Assembly (NCBI GenBank): GCA_013036995.1
Contig: JAAOXG010000044.1
Span: 1-39,705 of the forward strand
Direction: 5' to 3'
DNA: 39,705 nt
From: Lacrimispora defluvii
Lineage (GTDB): Bacteria > Bacillota > Clostridia > Lachnospirales > Lachnospiraceae
The first letter of the stretch is position 1. Each line of letters begins with the position of its first letter. The notes beneath the pieces were generated by a model that was given only the letters and a program-made list of their open reading frames with translations, made no database searches and was not told the DNA's origin. Of the stretch, positions 1-7,228 are shown in pieces. Both the position numbers and the translations under genes were made by a program.

Positions 1-1
1 T

Positions 2-526
2 GGCGGACCAGATGGAGAAATGGGCGCTTCCATGCGTTATCTTTCCCAGCGTTATGCTATGCCTTATAAAGAGGGGAAAGCAATTTTGACAGATATTGGA
101 ACGGAAGAACTGGCCCATCTTGAAATTGTAGCAACCATTGTTCATCAGCTAACCAGAAACCTAACCCCGGAGCAGGTAGTAGAATCAGGATTTGGTCCAT
201 ATTATATTGACCATACAACTGGAATCTGGCCTCAGGCAGCGGGTGGAATTCCATTTAATGCATGTGAATTTCAGTCCAAAGGCGACCCAATCACTGACTT
301 GGTAGAAGACATGGCAGCAGAACAAAAAGCAAGGAGTACTTACGACAACATTTTGCGTGTTATTACTGATCCTGATGTGTGTGACCCTATCCGGTTCTTA
401 CGGATGCGTGAAATTGTTCATTTCCAGAGATTTGGTGAGGCACTTAGAGTCACCCAGGATAATCTGGACAGCAAAAACTTTTATGCATTTAATCCCAGCT
501 TTGATGTTAAAACAAAATGTAAATAG
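2..526 (+). CDS. cotJC: Manganese catalase / spore coat protein CotJC, 5'-truncated by the window edge
   Basis: The reading frame is already open at base 2 (GGPDGEMGAS), so the start lies outside the window and only about the last 174 residues are seen. The run GGPDGE..AS.RYLSQRY.MP is typical of the CotJC/manganese catalase family. The family uses a dinuclear Mn centre on a ferritin-like four-helix bundle to dismutate hydrogen peroxide; EELAHLEIVATIVHQLT carries Glu and His spaced like the family's metal ligands. In spore formers CotJC belongs to the cotJABC operon and sits in the spore coat, so cotJA and cotJB are expected just upstream, out of view. A strong terminator follows 30 bases after the stop. 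The family call is confident; the coat role is from family knowledge. Confidence 0.9.
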   Translation, partial: GGPDGEMGASMRYLSQRYAMPYKEGKAILTDIGTEELAHLEIVATIVHQLTRNLTPEQVVESGFGPYYIDHTTGIWPQAAGGIPFNACEFQSKGDPITDLVEDMAAEQKARSTYDNILRVITDPDVCDPIRFLRMREIVHFQRFGEALRVTQDNLDSKNFYAFNPSFDVKTKCK

Positions 527-557
527 GGGTAATAATTACCCAGACATAATGAAAGAG

Positions 558-595
558 AGCGCCGATTCACTTTTCGTGGGTCGGCGCTTTCTTAT
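558..595 (+). terminator. Rho-independent terminator of cotJC
   Basis: AGCGCCGA (558-565) pairs with TCGGCGCT (581-588), followed by TTCTT. A closely similar hairpin, with an ATTCAC arm and a GGCGCTTTC tail, recurs at 1685-1718. Confidence 0.8.
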
Positions 596-698
596 ATAAT
601 TCTATAAATTGGTAGCAGCCATTGTAAAAATTAATATTGATAGTTAGTAGGCTTTTAGTTATTATGAAATTATTAAAAGTAATGTGAGGAGAAAAGAC

Positions 699-950
699 AT
701 GCTTAAAATTAAAATTACAATAATGGAAAGTAAATGTCGTGGCGGATATTATAAAGCAGGTGAAAGTTTTTATGTTAAAGATCTGTGCCCACCAATATGC
801 CATGAGCTATGGAATAGTGCATACCCTATGATATATGCACTACAAAATGGCGCTGTATTAGATTATGGCGAAGGTAAAGACACTCAGTTTGATATTAAAT
901 GTCCAGATGGAGGACGGGTAATACTACATGGAGAATTGGTTGAAAATTAA
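699..950 (+). CDS. TIGR04076-family small protein
   Basis: An 83-residue protein. Translation is placed at ATG 699 because a GAGGAG ribosome binding site (687-692) lies just ahead; the GTG at 684 overlaps that site. The pattern (short beta strand, C-R-G-G, an AGESFYV segment, CPP.CHELW, then a compact C-terminal half ending in ILHGELVEN) matches my recollection of the TIGR04076 family of small anaerobe proteins, whose function is unknown. Three of its Cys residues (CRGG, CPPIC) could bind a metal, but that is inference. It stands alone between terminated neighbours. Confidence 0.6.
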   Translation: MLKIKITIMESKCRGGYYKAGESFYVKDLCPPICHELWNSAYPMIYALQNGAVLDYGEGKDTQFDIKCPDGGRVILHGELVEN

Positions 951-1158
951 TATAGTAAAATATTTTAAATTATCAACTAACAGCATTAAGCTAAATGAAG
1001 AAAGTTAACAAACTAAAGACATTATTACGTTATCCCTGTATGGAAATATTTATTAATTAATAGTAACCAGAAGAGGGACTTTTCTTTTATCAAATCTTGT
1101 GGTATGCTGGAAAAATATGGTATTTAATAACAATAAAAACTACATGGAGGGGCATTGT

Positions 1159-1644
1159 ATGAAACAAATAAGAACAATATTATATATGACAGCAATACTA
1201 TCAGCTGGTATTACCATAACATCATTTGCAAATCGTTATAATCCAGAAACCCAAATTGGACCGCTGACAGAAGAAGATATACAAAATATGGATGCAGATT
1301 TGGCAGAACGGAATTATTTATCTAATCAGCCATCTATAGAATATGATGAGAATACTGGTTCTTACTATGAAGATACTTATGTAAAAGCAAAGCCAGGAAG
1401 CTGGAAGAGTAATGATACTGGAAAATGGTATGAGTTGGAAAATGGGAATTATTATAAAAATGGTTGGGTCAGAATTGACGGAAAGCGTTATTATTTTGAT
1501 GAAAACGGATATATGAAAACAGGTTGGATTCAAGTACGAAGTAACTGGTACTATACTGATGATACAGGAGTCATGGTGACGGGAGAACGCAGGATAGATG
1601 GGGTGACTTATAATTTTAATGCATATGGAATTATGAAAAAATAA
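1159..1644 (+). CDS. Secreted choline/cell-wall-binding repeat protein
   Basis: A 161-residue protein. The start at ATG 1159 is set by GGAGGGG at 1146-1152, which makes residues 1-24 a clean signal peptide (KQIR, hydrophobic core, SFA). After an acidic linker (residues 30-75) come about four tandem CW_binding_1 repeats with the Gly-Trp/Tyr-Tyr signature: GKWYELENGNYYKNGW, GKRYYFDENGYMKTGW, SNWYYTDDTGVMVTGE and VTYNFNAYGIM. Such repeats bind choline or other teichoic-acid decorations and hold proteins on the wall. No catalytic domain is fused, so it is a binding-only surface protein. An inverted-repeat terminator follows at 1685. Confidence 0.8.
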   Translation: MKQIRTILYMTAILSAGITITSFANRYNPETQIGPLTEEDIQNMDADLAERNYLSNQPSIEYDENTGSYYEDTYVKAKPGSWKSNDTGKWYELENGNYYKNGWVRIDGKRYYFDENGYMKTGWIQVRSNWYYTDDTGVMVTGERRIDGVTYNFNAYGIMKK

Positions 1645-1684
1645 AAGATAACATTAGTTGCATTTGACCTTCACTGACTATAAT

Positions 1685-1718
1685 AAGCGCTAATTCACGT
1701 TCTGTGAGTTGGCGCTTT
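1685..1718 (+). terminator. Terminator of the wall-binding protein gene
   Basis: AAGCGCTAATTCAC (1685-1698) pairs, with G-U pairs, to GTGAGTTGGCGCTT (1704-1717), followed by a short T-rich tail. It is a near-copy of the cotJC terminator. Confidence 0.75.
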
Positions 1719-1753
1719 CATTGATCCCTTTTTGGATTACTTAGAGCATAAAA

Positions 1754-1855
1754 TCATTCTGTTATGTCCTTATAATTTGTGTCTGAAATCACCTCTCCTG
1801 CATCAGCATTAATAAATTTTACCTGGACATTGTCAAGCGCACAGAAGCGTTTATT
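1754..1855 (-). pseudogene. Possible coding remnant, C-terminal fragment
   Basis: On the minus strand a 33-codon open stretch with protein-like composition ends in KFINADAGEVISDTNYKDIT-E and a stop at 1754-1756. The frame is closed upstream by a stop at 1856-1858 and has no start codon with a ribosome binding site. It reads like the tail of a larger lost gene; the family is not recognised. The rest of 1720-1885 shows nothing else I can support. Confidence 0.25.
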
Positions 1856-1885
1856 CTATAATAAACTGCCCAGACGAACGAAAGG

Positions 1886-2011
1886 AGCCGGTAAGATCAA
1901 AGGATCCTGCCGGCTTATTTTAATGTAAAGGATATTACCTGTAACAATTATTACTATACCCTTAGGTTATGTAGAAAAGTTGTAGAATATGTGAAGATTT
2001 TGTGAGACAGT
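1886..2011 (+). promoter_or_regulatory. Hairpin plus tandem-box regulatory module, copy A
   Basis: A hairpin runs from AGCCGG (1886-1891) to CCGGCT (1910-1915) with AAGATC/GGATCC inside. About 55 bases later four direct repeats follow: TGTAGAAAAGT (1970), TGTAGAATA (1981), TGTGAAGATTT (1990) and TGTGAGACAGT (2001). Copies B (3684) and C (4265) have the same order. Read on the other strand the boxes are TTCACA-like hexamers about 5 bases apart, the form expected for OmpR/PhoB-type response regulators. Here the module is followed by a broken gene, so it is probably an orphan. Confidence 0.55.
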
Positions 2012-2203
2012 CAAAGTGAGATACGTTTTCCTTATGGAAATAGCTATGGTTGGTGCGTTATTACCCACCAAAGAAATAAAAAACTGCTTTGTTATGTTTT
2101 TCCCAAATGTGGAGCTTTTAACGTTATGCTGAGGTTATCCGATGATACATACCAAAAGGCATATCTTCCCTTACACAGTATACACGGGATATGTCTAAAA
2201 TAG
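2012..2203 (+). pseudogene. DUF3788-family remnant
   Basis: The frame from 2012 to the TAG at 2201-2203 reads EIRFPYGNSYGWCVITHQ, then a basic NKK, LLCYVFPKCGAFNVMLRLSD and AYLPL. The order PYGNSYGW, K-K-LLC, P..GAF.VM, RLSD matches my memory of the middle of DUF3788 proteins, which are about 130-140 residues long and of unknown function. No start codon with a ribosome binding site precedes it, and the conserved C-terminal part is replaced by HSIHGICLK and a stop. Both ends are therefore missing. It lies directly against module copy A. Confidence 0.5.
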
Positions 2204-2224
2204 AATATTATATGTCGTATATAC

Positions 2225-2253
2225 TTGACATTAAGTACATCATATAGTAATAT
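2225..2253 (+). promoter_or_regulatory. Sigma-A promoter of the XRE/DUF6773 pair
   Basis: TTGACA (2225-2230), a 17-base spacer, then TAATAT (2248-2253). This is a near-consensus housekeeping promoter 22 bases before the GTG start at 2275. Confidence 0.85.
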
Positions 2254-2274
2254 AGTCATGTGGAGGTGATTGCA

Positions 2275-2484
2275 GTGGGTCGAAATATACCTATAAAAGT
2301 TGCCCGTGCCCAACTGGATCTGACACAAAAGGAGCTGGCTGAGAAAGTTGGAATTTCACGGCAGACCATGAATGCCATAGAGCAGGGTGAATACAATCCA
2401 ACGATAAAATTATGCCGGGCTATTTGCCGAGTGTTAGGAAAAAGTCTTGATGATTTATTTTGGGAGGATGATAATAATGAATAG
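2275..2484 (+). CDS. XRE-family HTH regulator (YozG/PbsX-like, single domain)
   Basis: A 69-residue protein that is almost entirely one helix-turn-helix: LTQKELAEKVGISRQTMNAI is the HTH core, followed by EQGEYNPTIKLC and LGKSLDDLFW. This shape is typical of small regulators paired with a membrane protein. The GTG start at 2275 is chosen because GGAGGTG (2262-2268) sits 6 bases ahead. The stop overlaps the start of the DUF6773 gene by 8 bases, so the two are translationally coupled and share the promoter at 2225. By analogy it probably represses its own operon; no operator was identified. Confidence 0.85.
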   Translation: MGRNIPIKVARAQLDLTQKELAEKVGISRQTMNAIEQGEYNPTIKLCRAICRVLGKSLDDLFWEDDNNE

Positions 2485-2959
2485 AAAAAAGAATAATCTG
2501 GATGAAATGCAGGAGCAAAAGTTATTAAAGATCGAACACTACGGATTCTGGATTGTATATTGGGGATTATTAGCTGCAATTCTGCTACAGGTAACCTTTT
2601 CTACAGATTCCGAAAACTTATTCCGTAATATTGCAGGTGAATGGGTGGTATTTATGCTTGTTTCCATATACCTGCTTATAGCATGTCTGATCAATGGCAT
2701 ATGGGACAGGAGACTGAAACCAAATTTTAAAACAAATGTCATACTCAGTCTGATATCCGGAGTATTGTGTGGAATTCTTTTCTCTGCAACATCTTATTAT
2801 AAATATGGTAAATTAGCAGGTGCAGTTGCCACAGGGGGATTTATATTCGCGCAGGTATTTATATTAACCCTTGGTGCATTAATGCTTTCTGTATTTATTT
2901 ATAAAAAAAGGGTACAAAAACTTGAAGCAGAGGGTGAATCAGCTTCAAATAAAAAATGA
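2477..2959 (+). CDS. DUF6773-type four-helix membrane protein
   Basis: A 160-residue protein. It opens with NLDEMQEQKLLKIEHYGFW, a signature I associate with DUF6773 proteins that follow XRE regulators in Lachnospiraceae. Four hydrophobic segments are visible: GFWIVYWGLLAAILLQV, WVVFMLVSIYLLIACLI, VILSLISGVLCGILFS and GFIFAQVFILTLGALMLSVF. The tail is charged (YKKRVQKLEAEGE). The ATG at 2477 overlaps the end of the regulator gene and uses GGGAGGA within it. The function of the family is unknown; the context suggests a regulator-controlled membrane protein. Confidence 0.7.
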   Translation: MNRKKNNLDEMQEQKLLKIEHYGFWIVYWGLLAAILLQVTFSTDSENLFRNIAGEWVVFMLVSIYLLIACLINGIWDRRLKPNFKTNVILSLISGVLCGILFSATSYYKYGKLAGAVATGGFIFAQVFILTLGALMLSVFIYKKRVQKLEAEGESASNKK

Positions 2960-2986
2960 TGAAGTTAAGCGCAATATAATTAAAGC

Positions 2987-3021
2987 AGGACGTTGGTTTG
3001 TTTTTTATTAATCAACGTCCT
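2987..3021. terminator. Hairpin between convergent genes
   Basis: AGGACGTTG (2987-2995) pairs with CAACGTCCT (3013-3021). It lies between the ends of the DUF6773 and HIT genes, and the long loop is T-rich. There is no clean T-run outside the stem, so strength is uncertain. Confidence 0.5.
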
Positions 3022-3023
3022 AA

Positions 3024-3497
3024 TTAATTATGCTTCATCTTGATAAAATAGTTCTTCAACTTTATTGCATATTCTAAACGCTCTTCTGGCTTGGTGTTTT
3101 CTCTTTCTGATTTGTACAGATTATCATTTTCATATCTTGGAAATATATGAAGATGATAATGCCAGACATCTTGATTACCACATGGTTCATTATGCTGTCT
3201 GGAAGATACTCCGTCACAACTGTAAGTTTCCTTTAATGCTATTGCAATATCTTTTTCTAAATCATGAATTCGGTAAGATATTTCAGATGGTAAATCGTAT
3301 AAGTTCTCAATATGTTTATTAGGAATTATAATAACGTGACCCTTATTATTTTTCCACCAGCAAGATGATATAAATGCAGTAACATAGTCATCTTGAAATA
3401 TAATATCGTTCTGCTTTGTACTTATATTTTCATTTTCAATTCCCTTAGCAATTAGGCAAAAAGGGCAGACATAGTCTAATGGTGCATGATTGTACAT
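3024..3497 (-). CDS. HIT-family nucleotide hydrolase/transferase
   Basis: A 157-residue protein. Near the N-terminus CPFC is a likely zinc pair. The substrate-binding stretch KGHVIIIPNKH sits mid-protein. The histidine triad WHYHLHIFPRY, near residues 112-122, is intact (H.H.H). HIT proteins cleave phosphoramidate or phosphoanhydride bonds of nucleotides such as adenosine phosphoramidates or diadenosine polyphosphates; the exact substrate cannot be read here. AGGGGGA lies just upstream of the ATG at 3497. It is convergent with the DUF6773 gene and transcribed alone. Confidence 0.85.
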   Translation of the reverse strand: MYNHAPLDYVCPFCLIAKGIENENISTKQNDIIFQDDYVTAFISSCWWKNNKGHVIIIPNKHIENLYDLPSEISYRIHDLEKDIAIALKETYSCDGVSSRQHNEPCGNQDVWHYHLHIFPRYENDNLYKSERENTKPEERLEYAIKLKNYFIKMKHN

Positions 3498-3683
3498 ATC
3501 TTTTCCCCCTAAACTGATATAAATATTAATTTACTATATAAGTATATATAACTACTATAAAAATATCAATTATTAGCAGTATTTAAATATCATTTATTTT
3601 TATAAGAGTTGTACTAATGTCTTTAAATTTGAAAAAATATGAGATAAAATTATACGTATAATTACATCCTTAGAGTTGGAGGA

Positions 3684-3846
3684 AGCCGACAAGATGGGGG
3701 GATCCTGTCGGCTGTATGAAAAAAGTTTTATTTAAAAGGTTATTGACCTCTTTACAATTATTAATATAGCGAAAAAATGTGACGGGAAATTGATAGATTT
3801 GTGAAGAGACTGTGAAAAGTTACATCAAAGTGGCAGAATATATAAT
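3684..3846 (+). promoter_or_regulatory. Hairpin plus tandem-box regulatory module, copy B, with promoter
   Basis: A hairpin pairs AGCCGACA (3684-3691) with TGTCGGCT (3706-3713). Four 11-base direct repeats follow: TGTGACGGGAA (3778), ATTGATAGATT (3789), TGTGAAGAGAC (3800) and TGTGAAAAGTT (3811). A perfect -10, TATAAT, lies at 3841-3846 with no recognisable -35 behind it. Boxes on one helical period ending at the -35 position fit an activator of the OmpR/PhoB class. The target is the VOC gene at 3868. TTGACC-N16-TATAGC at 3743-3770 could be a second promoter. Confidence 0.65.
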
Positions 3847-3867
3847 AAGAAAATGAGGTGAGAATCA

Positions 3868-4218
3868 GTGAAGGTGGGAGAAGTATGTTTGTTTACAAAA
3901 GATGTTGTTCGATTAGCTAATTTCTATAAGTCCATATTTGATATTGATAATGGATGTGATGATAATATTCATCAGTTTATCATCTCCGAGGAAACATCCC
4001 TGAGTGTTTATAATGATGGGGTGGAGCGTGAGATGAATGCTCAAAATATATGTTTAGCGTTTACAGTAGATGATGTGGATTATCAGTATGAAAGATTAAC
4101 AACCCTTGGTGTGAAGATCCTGGAACCGCCAACAATAAGACCGTGGGGAGCAAAAAACATGAGCTTTCTGGATCCTGATAATAACTTAATTGTATTTAGA
4201 AGTTTTCTTGAAAAATAG
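3868..4218 (+). CDS. VOC-superfamily (glyoxalase/bleomycin-resistance fold) protein
   Basis: A 116-residue protein from GTG 3868, preceded by GAGGTGAG (3855-3862). It has the paired beta-alpha-beta-beta-beta layout of the VOC fold: EVCLFTKDVVRLANFYKSIF at the front, then AFTVDDVDYQYERLTTLGV with PPTIRPWGAKNMSFLDPDNN at the back. The second half ends with the usual D-P-D-N-N and a Phe-Arg strand. Members bind a divalent metal and act as lyases, dioxygenases or resistance proteins; the ligand is unknown. It is a single-gene unit driven from module copy B, so it may belong to a shared stress or nutrient regulon with the GNAT gene. Confidence 0.75.
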   Translation: MKVGEVCLFTKDVVRLANFYKSIFDIDNGCDDNIHQFIISEETSLSVYNDGVEREMNAQNICLAFTVDDVDYQYERLTTLGVKILEPPTIRPWGAKNMSFLDPDNNLIVFRSFLEK

Positions 4219-4264
4219 TATGGAAATGTTAGTTATTCACCAGCTTACCCCAAAAAAAGGGAGG

Positions 4265-4402
4265 AGCCGACAAGATGGGGGATCCTGTCGGCTGTATGAA
4301 AAAAAGTCTTATTTAAAAAGTTATTGGCCTCTTTACATTTACTAATTTACTGTGAAAGTGTGACAGGAATTTGAAGGATCTGTGAAGAGTTTGTGAAACT
4401 GG
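4265..4402 (+). promoter_or_regulatory. Hairpin plus tandem-box regulatory module, copy C
   Basis: A hairpin pairs AGCCGACA (4265-4272) with TGTCGGCT (4286-4293). Four boxes follow at exact 11-base steps: TGTGACAGGAA (4359), TTTGAAGGATC (4370), TGTGAAGAGTT (4381) and TGTGAAACTGG (4392). The stretch from hairpin to boxes is nearly the same as copy B, including the GTATGAAAAAAG tail and the CTCTTTACA segment. The GNAT gene starts 55 bases after the last box. A weak TTTAAA at 4419-4424 is in the right place for the -10. Confidence 0.65.
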
Positions 4403-4456
4403 CTGACTGAAGGGTTGATTTAAACAAACAGACTACCAAAGAAACGAGGATTTAAT

Positions 4457-4990
4457 ATGCGTGAATATTTTATTAAAACAGTAAGAATTGGATTCTCCAA
4501 ATGGAATAAAGCCGATTTAAATTTTGCATCCCAGTTATGGGGAGAAGAGGAAGTCACCCGGTTTATCTGTTCCACAGGTAAGTTTACAAAGGAAGAGATT
4601 GCAAACCGTCTGAATACGGAAATTCGTAATGATGAATTGTATCATATACAATACTGGCCAATTTTTGAACTATCAACAGATGAGCTCATTGGATGTTGCG
4701 GGATCCGTTCTTATAAATCCGAAAAGCATTCTTACGAGCTCGGTTTTCATTTACGGAAAAAATACTGGGGACAGGGGTATGCCTTAGAGGCAGCGAAAGC
4801 CGCTATCGATTATAGCTTTCACATATTAAATGCTAAAAAACTATATGCAGGCCATCATCCTGAAAACAAGGCATCAGAAAAGCTGCTGAAGAAATTGGGC
4901 TTTCAATTCATTGGCAAAGAATTTTATATACCGACAGGGTTGTATCACCCGTTATATGAGATGGTGAACCGTTTTAATTACGGGAAATAA
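4457..4990 (+). CDS. GNAT N-acetyltransferase, RimJ/RimL type
   Basis: A 177-residue protein of the Acetyltransf_3 kind. The acceptor-side region carries LWGEEEVTRFIC. The core strand is ELIGCCGIRSY, the acetyl-CoA pyrophosphate loop appears as LRKKYWGQGYALEAAKAAI (Q/R-x-x-G-x-G/A motif), and the C-terminal motif B is HPENKASEKLLKKLGFQFIG. Members acetylate ribosomal protein N-termini, antibiotics or small amines; the substrate is not evident. It is transcribed alone from module copy C, like the VOC gene before it. Confidence 0.85.
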   Translation: MREYFIKTVRIGFSKWNKADLNFASQLWGEEEVTRFICSTGKFTKEEIANRLNTEIRNDELYHIQYWPIFELSTDELIGCCGIRSYKSEKHSYELGFHLRKKYWGQGYALEAAKAAIDYSFHILNAKKLYAGHHPENKASEKLLKKLGFQFIGKEFYIPTGLYHPLYEMVNRFNYGK

Positions 4991-5111
4991 ATCAAAACCC
5001 ATGTACAAAAAAGGAAGTTGTTTATGGTGACAAACTTAATGTTTTTAATACATGAACCAATTCTTTTGTATCAAAAATCTCTCTGTTTCAACAAAAGTTT
5101 CCTTTATTCGA

Positions 5112-5140
5112 TTGACGGAGACCCCTGATACTAGTAAAAT
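5112..5140 (+). promoter_or_regulatory. Sigma-A promoter for the FtsA-like gene
   Basis: TTGACG (5112-5117), a 17-base spacer, TAAAAT (5135-5140). It lies downstream of possible upstream start codons, which supports the start at 5175. Confidence 0.75.
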
Positions 5141-5174
5141 AAAGACAAATATGAAAGAGGATGGGGCATTATTT

Positions 5175-7217
5175 ATGGATAACAGAAATAGCATTTTGAC
5201 AGATACACTCCCGGATCAGGCTATTTTCGCTCTGGATATTGGAACCAGAAGCATCATTGGCATGGTAGGAATGCCAGATGGGGACAGAATACATATCGTT
5301 GCCATAGAGAGAGCCGAGCACACCAAGCGGGCGATGATTGACGGACAGATCGAGGATATTGATCAGGTTGCGAAAATTGCCGGCCAGGTGAAAGAAAAAC
5401 TGGAAAAAAAGCTGGGCTGCAAGCTGCAGAAGGTTTGTGTGGCAGCTGCGGGAAGAGCACTGAGAACAGAAAGTGTGACCTATGAGATGGAGCTTGCCAG
5501 AGCTCAGAAGATTGATGCAGAATCCGTCAGCAGACTGGAAGCGGGAGCCATCAGTGAAGCGGAGAAACAGTTTATGAACAGGGAGGGAAGGGATACTGAC
5601 CGTCAGTTTTATCTGGTTGGTTATACCGTCAGCAGATATTTCCTGGATAATTATATGATCTCCAACTTAATTGATCATCATGGACGGGTTTTAAAGGCAG
5701 ATATCATTGCCACATTTCTTCCCACCGAAGTTGTAGAAAGCTTATACTCTGCCATGCATAAAATCGGTCTTGAGGTAGCAAGCCTGACTTTGGAGCCGAT
5801 TGCCGCCATCAATGCGGCCATTCCCCAGAATATCCGCCTTCTTAACCTTGCCATGGTGGATATCGGTGCAGGTACCTCTGATATCGCTGTATGCCGGGAT
5901 GGAAGTGTGACTGGTTATACCATGGCCATACTCGCAGGAGATGAGATAACGGAAACCATTATGAAGGAATACTTAGTTGATTTCGGCACTGCGGAAAAAA
6001 TCAAATCCCAGATTGATGAAACAGAGGAACTTAACTTTACAGATATCCTTGGTTTTGAGCAGACGATCACCAGGGAAGCCATTTTTTCCAGCATCAAAGA
6101 GGCATCTTCCAGGCTTTGTCAGGAGATCTCAGACAAAATACTGGAGGTAAATGGCGGTATGCCGTCAGCAGTCTTTCTGGCAGGCGGCGGCAGCAGGCTG
6201 TCCGGACTGAAAGAGGGAATTGTAGAACATTTAAAAATTGATTCCAAGCGTGTTGCAATTGCAGGAAATAATTTTAAGATTAACGCTTATTCCGATGAAT
6301 ATGATCTGGAGAATCCGGAATATGCCACTCCTCTTGGAATCGTTATCTCTGCAGGATTTAATATTGTTAATGATGGTTTCCGGGTCATTTTAAACGAACG
6401 CCCTGCAAAGCTTTTCCGTGGCGGAACCTTTACCGTTATGGACGTTTTAATGATGAACGGATATAATTATCAGGATATGATTGGGCGTTCCGGTCAGAAT
6501 CTGGTTGTAAGTGTAAACGGAAAACGGACTGTCTTTTATGGTGAGAAGGCGGAGCCGTCTGTCCTCACACTGAACGGAGAGGAAGCACAGCTCTCTGATC
6601 AGGTTAGCGCAGAGGACTGGATTGTATTTGTGCCTGCCAGTCACGGCAAGAGCGCTTCTGCCATGCTTTCGGATATTGAGAAGCCGGGAGCAGGAAAGAA
6701 GATTTTGGTGAATGGAATAGAGGCAAAAGAAGATCTTCCCTTAAAAACAGGGGACAGCATTGTAATAGAAATAGTAAGGGAAAAGGAGATTCTTCCAGAG
6801 GAAGACTGGTATGATGAAGCAGAGGAAGAACAAGTCACGTATCAGGAACCGGTTCCTGCTCCTCAGAATATTCCGGGGATTCTGACTCCTCCGGCACAGA
6901 TGACGTCTACCGGCATACAGATTGATAAAGAACAACGATTAAAACTGGAGGGTCATACGGATGCATCTGCTTCTTCCGATGCAGCGTTTCATAAAAGCAA
7001 TGGAAAAATCACATTTTTCTTAAATGACAAACCTATGACTTTTCCTGTTAAACCGGATCAGCGTCCTTATTATCTTATGGACATGCTGGAATATTCGGGA
7101 CTTGATTTTAAAAATCTTACCGGTAAAGTAGTATTGGAGGTCAACGGGGAAAGCGGTTATTTTCAACAGGAATTAAAAAGCAGAGACCGTATCATGATTT
7201 ATCAGGTAAATGAATAA
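5175..7217 (+). CDS. FtsA/PilM-like actin-fold ATPase with long C-terminal extension
   Basis: A 680-residue protein. The start at ATG 5175 is chosen because the promoter at 5112-5140 and a GGATGGGG site (5159-5166) precede it. The actin-type phosphate 1 motif FALDIGTRSIIGMVG, the SHS2-like segment, the phosphate 2 motif MVDIGAGTSDIAV and the adenosine motif AVFLAGGGSRLSGL are all present, so ATP binding is likely. FtsA is normally about 420 residues; here some 270 more follow. That part contains three short stretches of the form NG...L...D.I (around VLTLNGEEAQL, ILVNGIEAKEDLPLKTGD and VVLEVNGESGYF), suggesting repeated small beta-rich domains separated by a Pro-rich linker. nrdD follows 11 bases after the stop. 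Confidence 0.75.
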   Translation: MDNRNSILTDTLPDQAIFALDIGTRSIIGMVGMPDGDRIHIVAIERAEHTKRAMIDGQIEDIDQVAKIAGQVKEKLEKKLGCKLQKVCVAAAGRALRTESVTYEMELARAQKIDAESVSRLEAGAISEAEKQFMNREGRDTDRQFYLVGYTVSRYFLDNYMISNLIDHHGRVLKADIIATFLPTEVVESLYSAMHKIGLEVASLTLEPIAAINAAIPQNIRLLNLAMVDIGAGTSDIAVCRDGSVTGYTMAILAGDEITETIMKEYLVDFGTAEKIKSQIDETEELNFTDILGFEQTITREAIFSSIKEASSRLCQEISDKILEVNGGMPSAVFLAGGGSRLSGLKEGIVEHLKIDSKRVAIAGNNFKINAYSDEYDLENPEYATPLGIVISAGFNIVNDGFRVILNERPAKLFRGGTFTVMDVLMMNGYNYQDMIGRSGQNLVVSVNGKRTVFYGEKAEPSVLTLNGEEAQLSDQVSAEDWIVFVPASHGKSASAMLSDIEKPGAGKKILVNGIEAKEDLPLKTGDSIVIEIVREKEILPEEDWYDEAEEEQVTYQEPVPAPQNIPGILTPPAQMTSTGIQIDKEQRLKLEGHTDASASSDAAFHKSNGKITFFLNDKPMTFPVKPDQRPYYLMDMLEYSGLDFKNLTGKVVLEVNGESGYFQQELKSRDRIMIYQVNE

Positions 7218-7228
7218 AAGGGGTGCGT

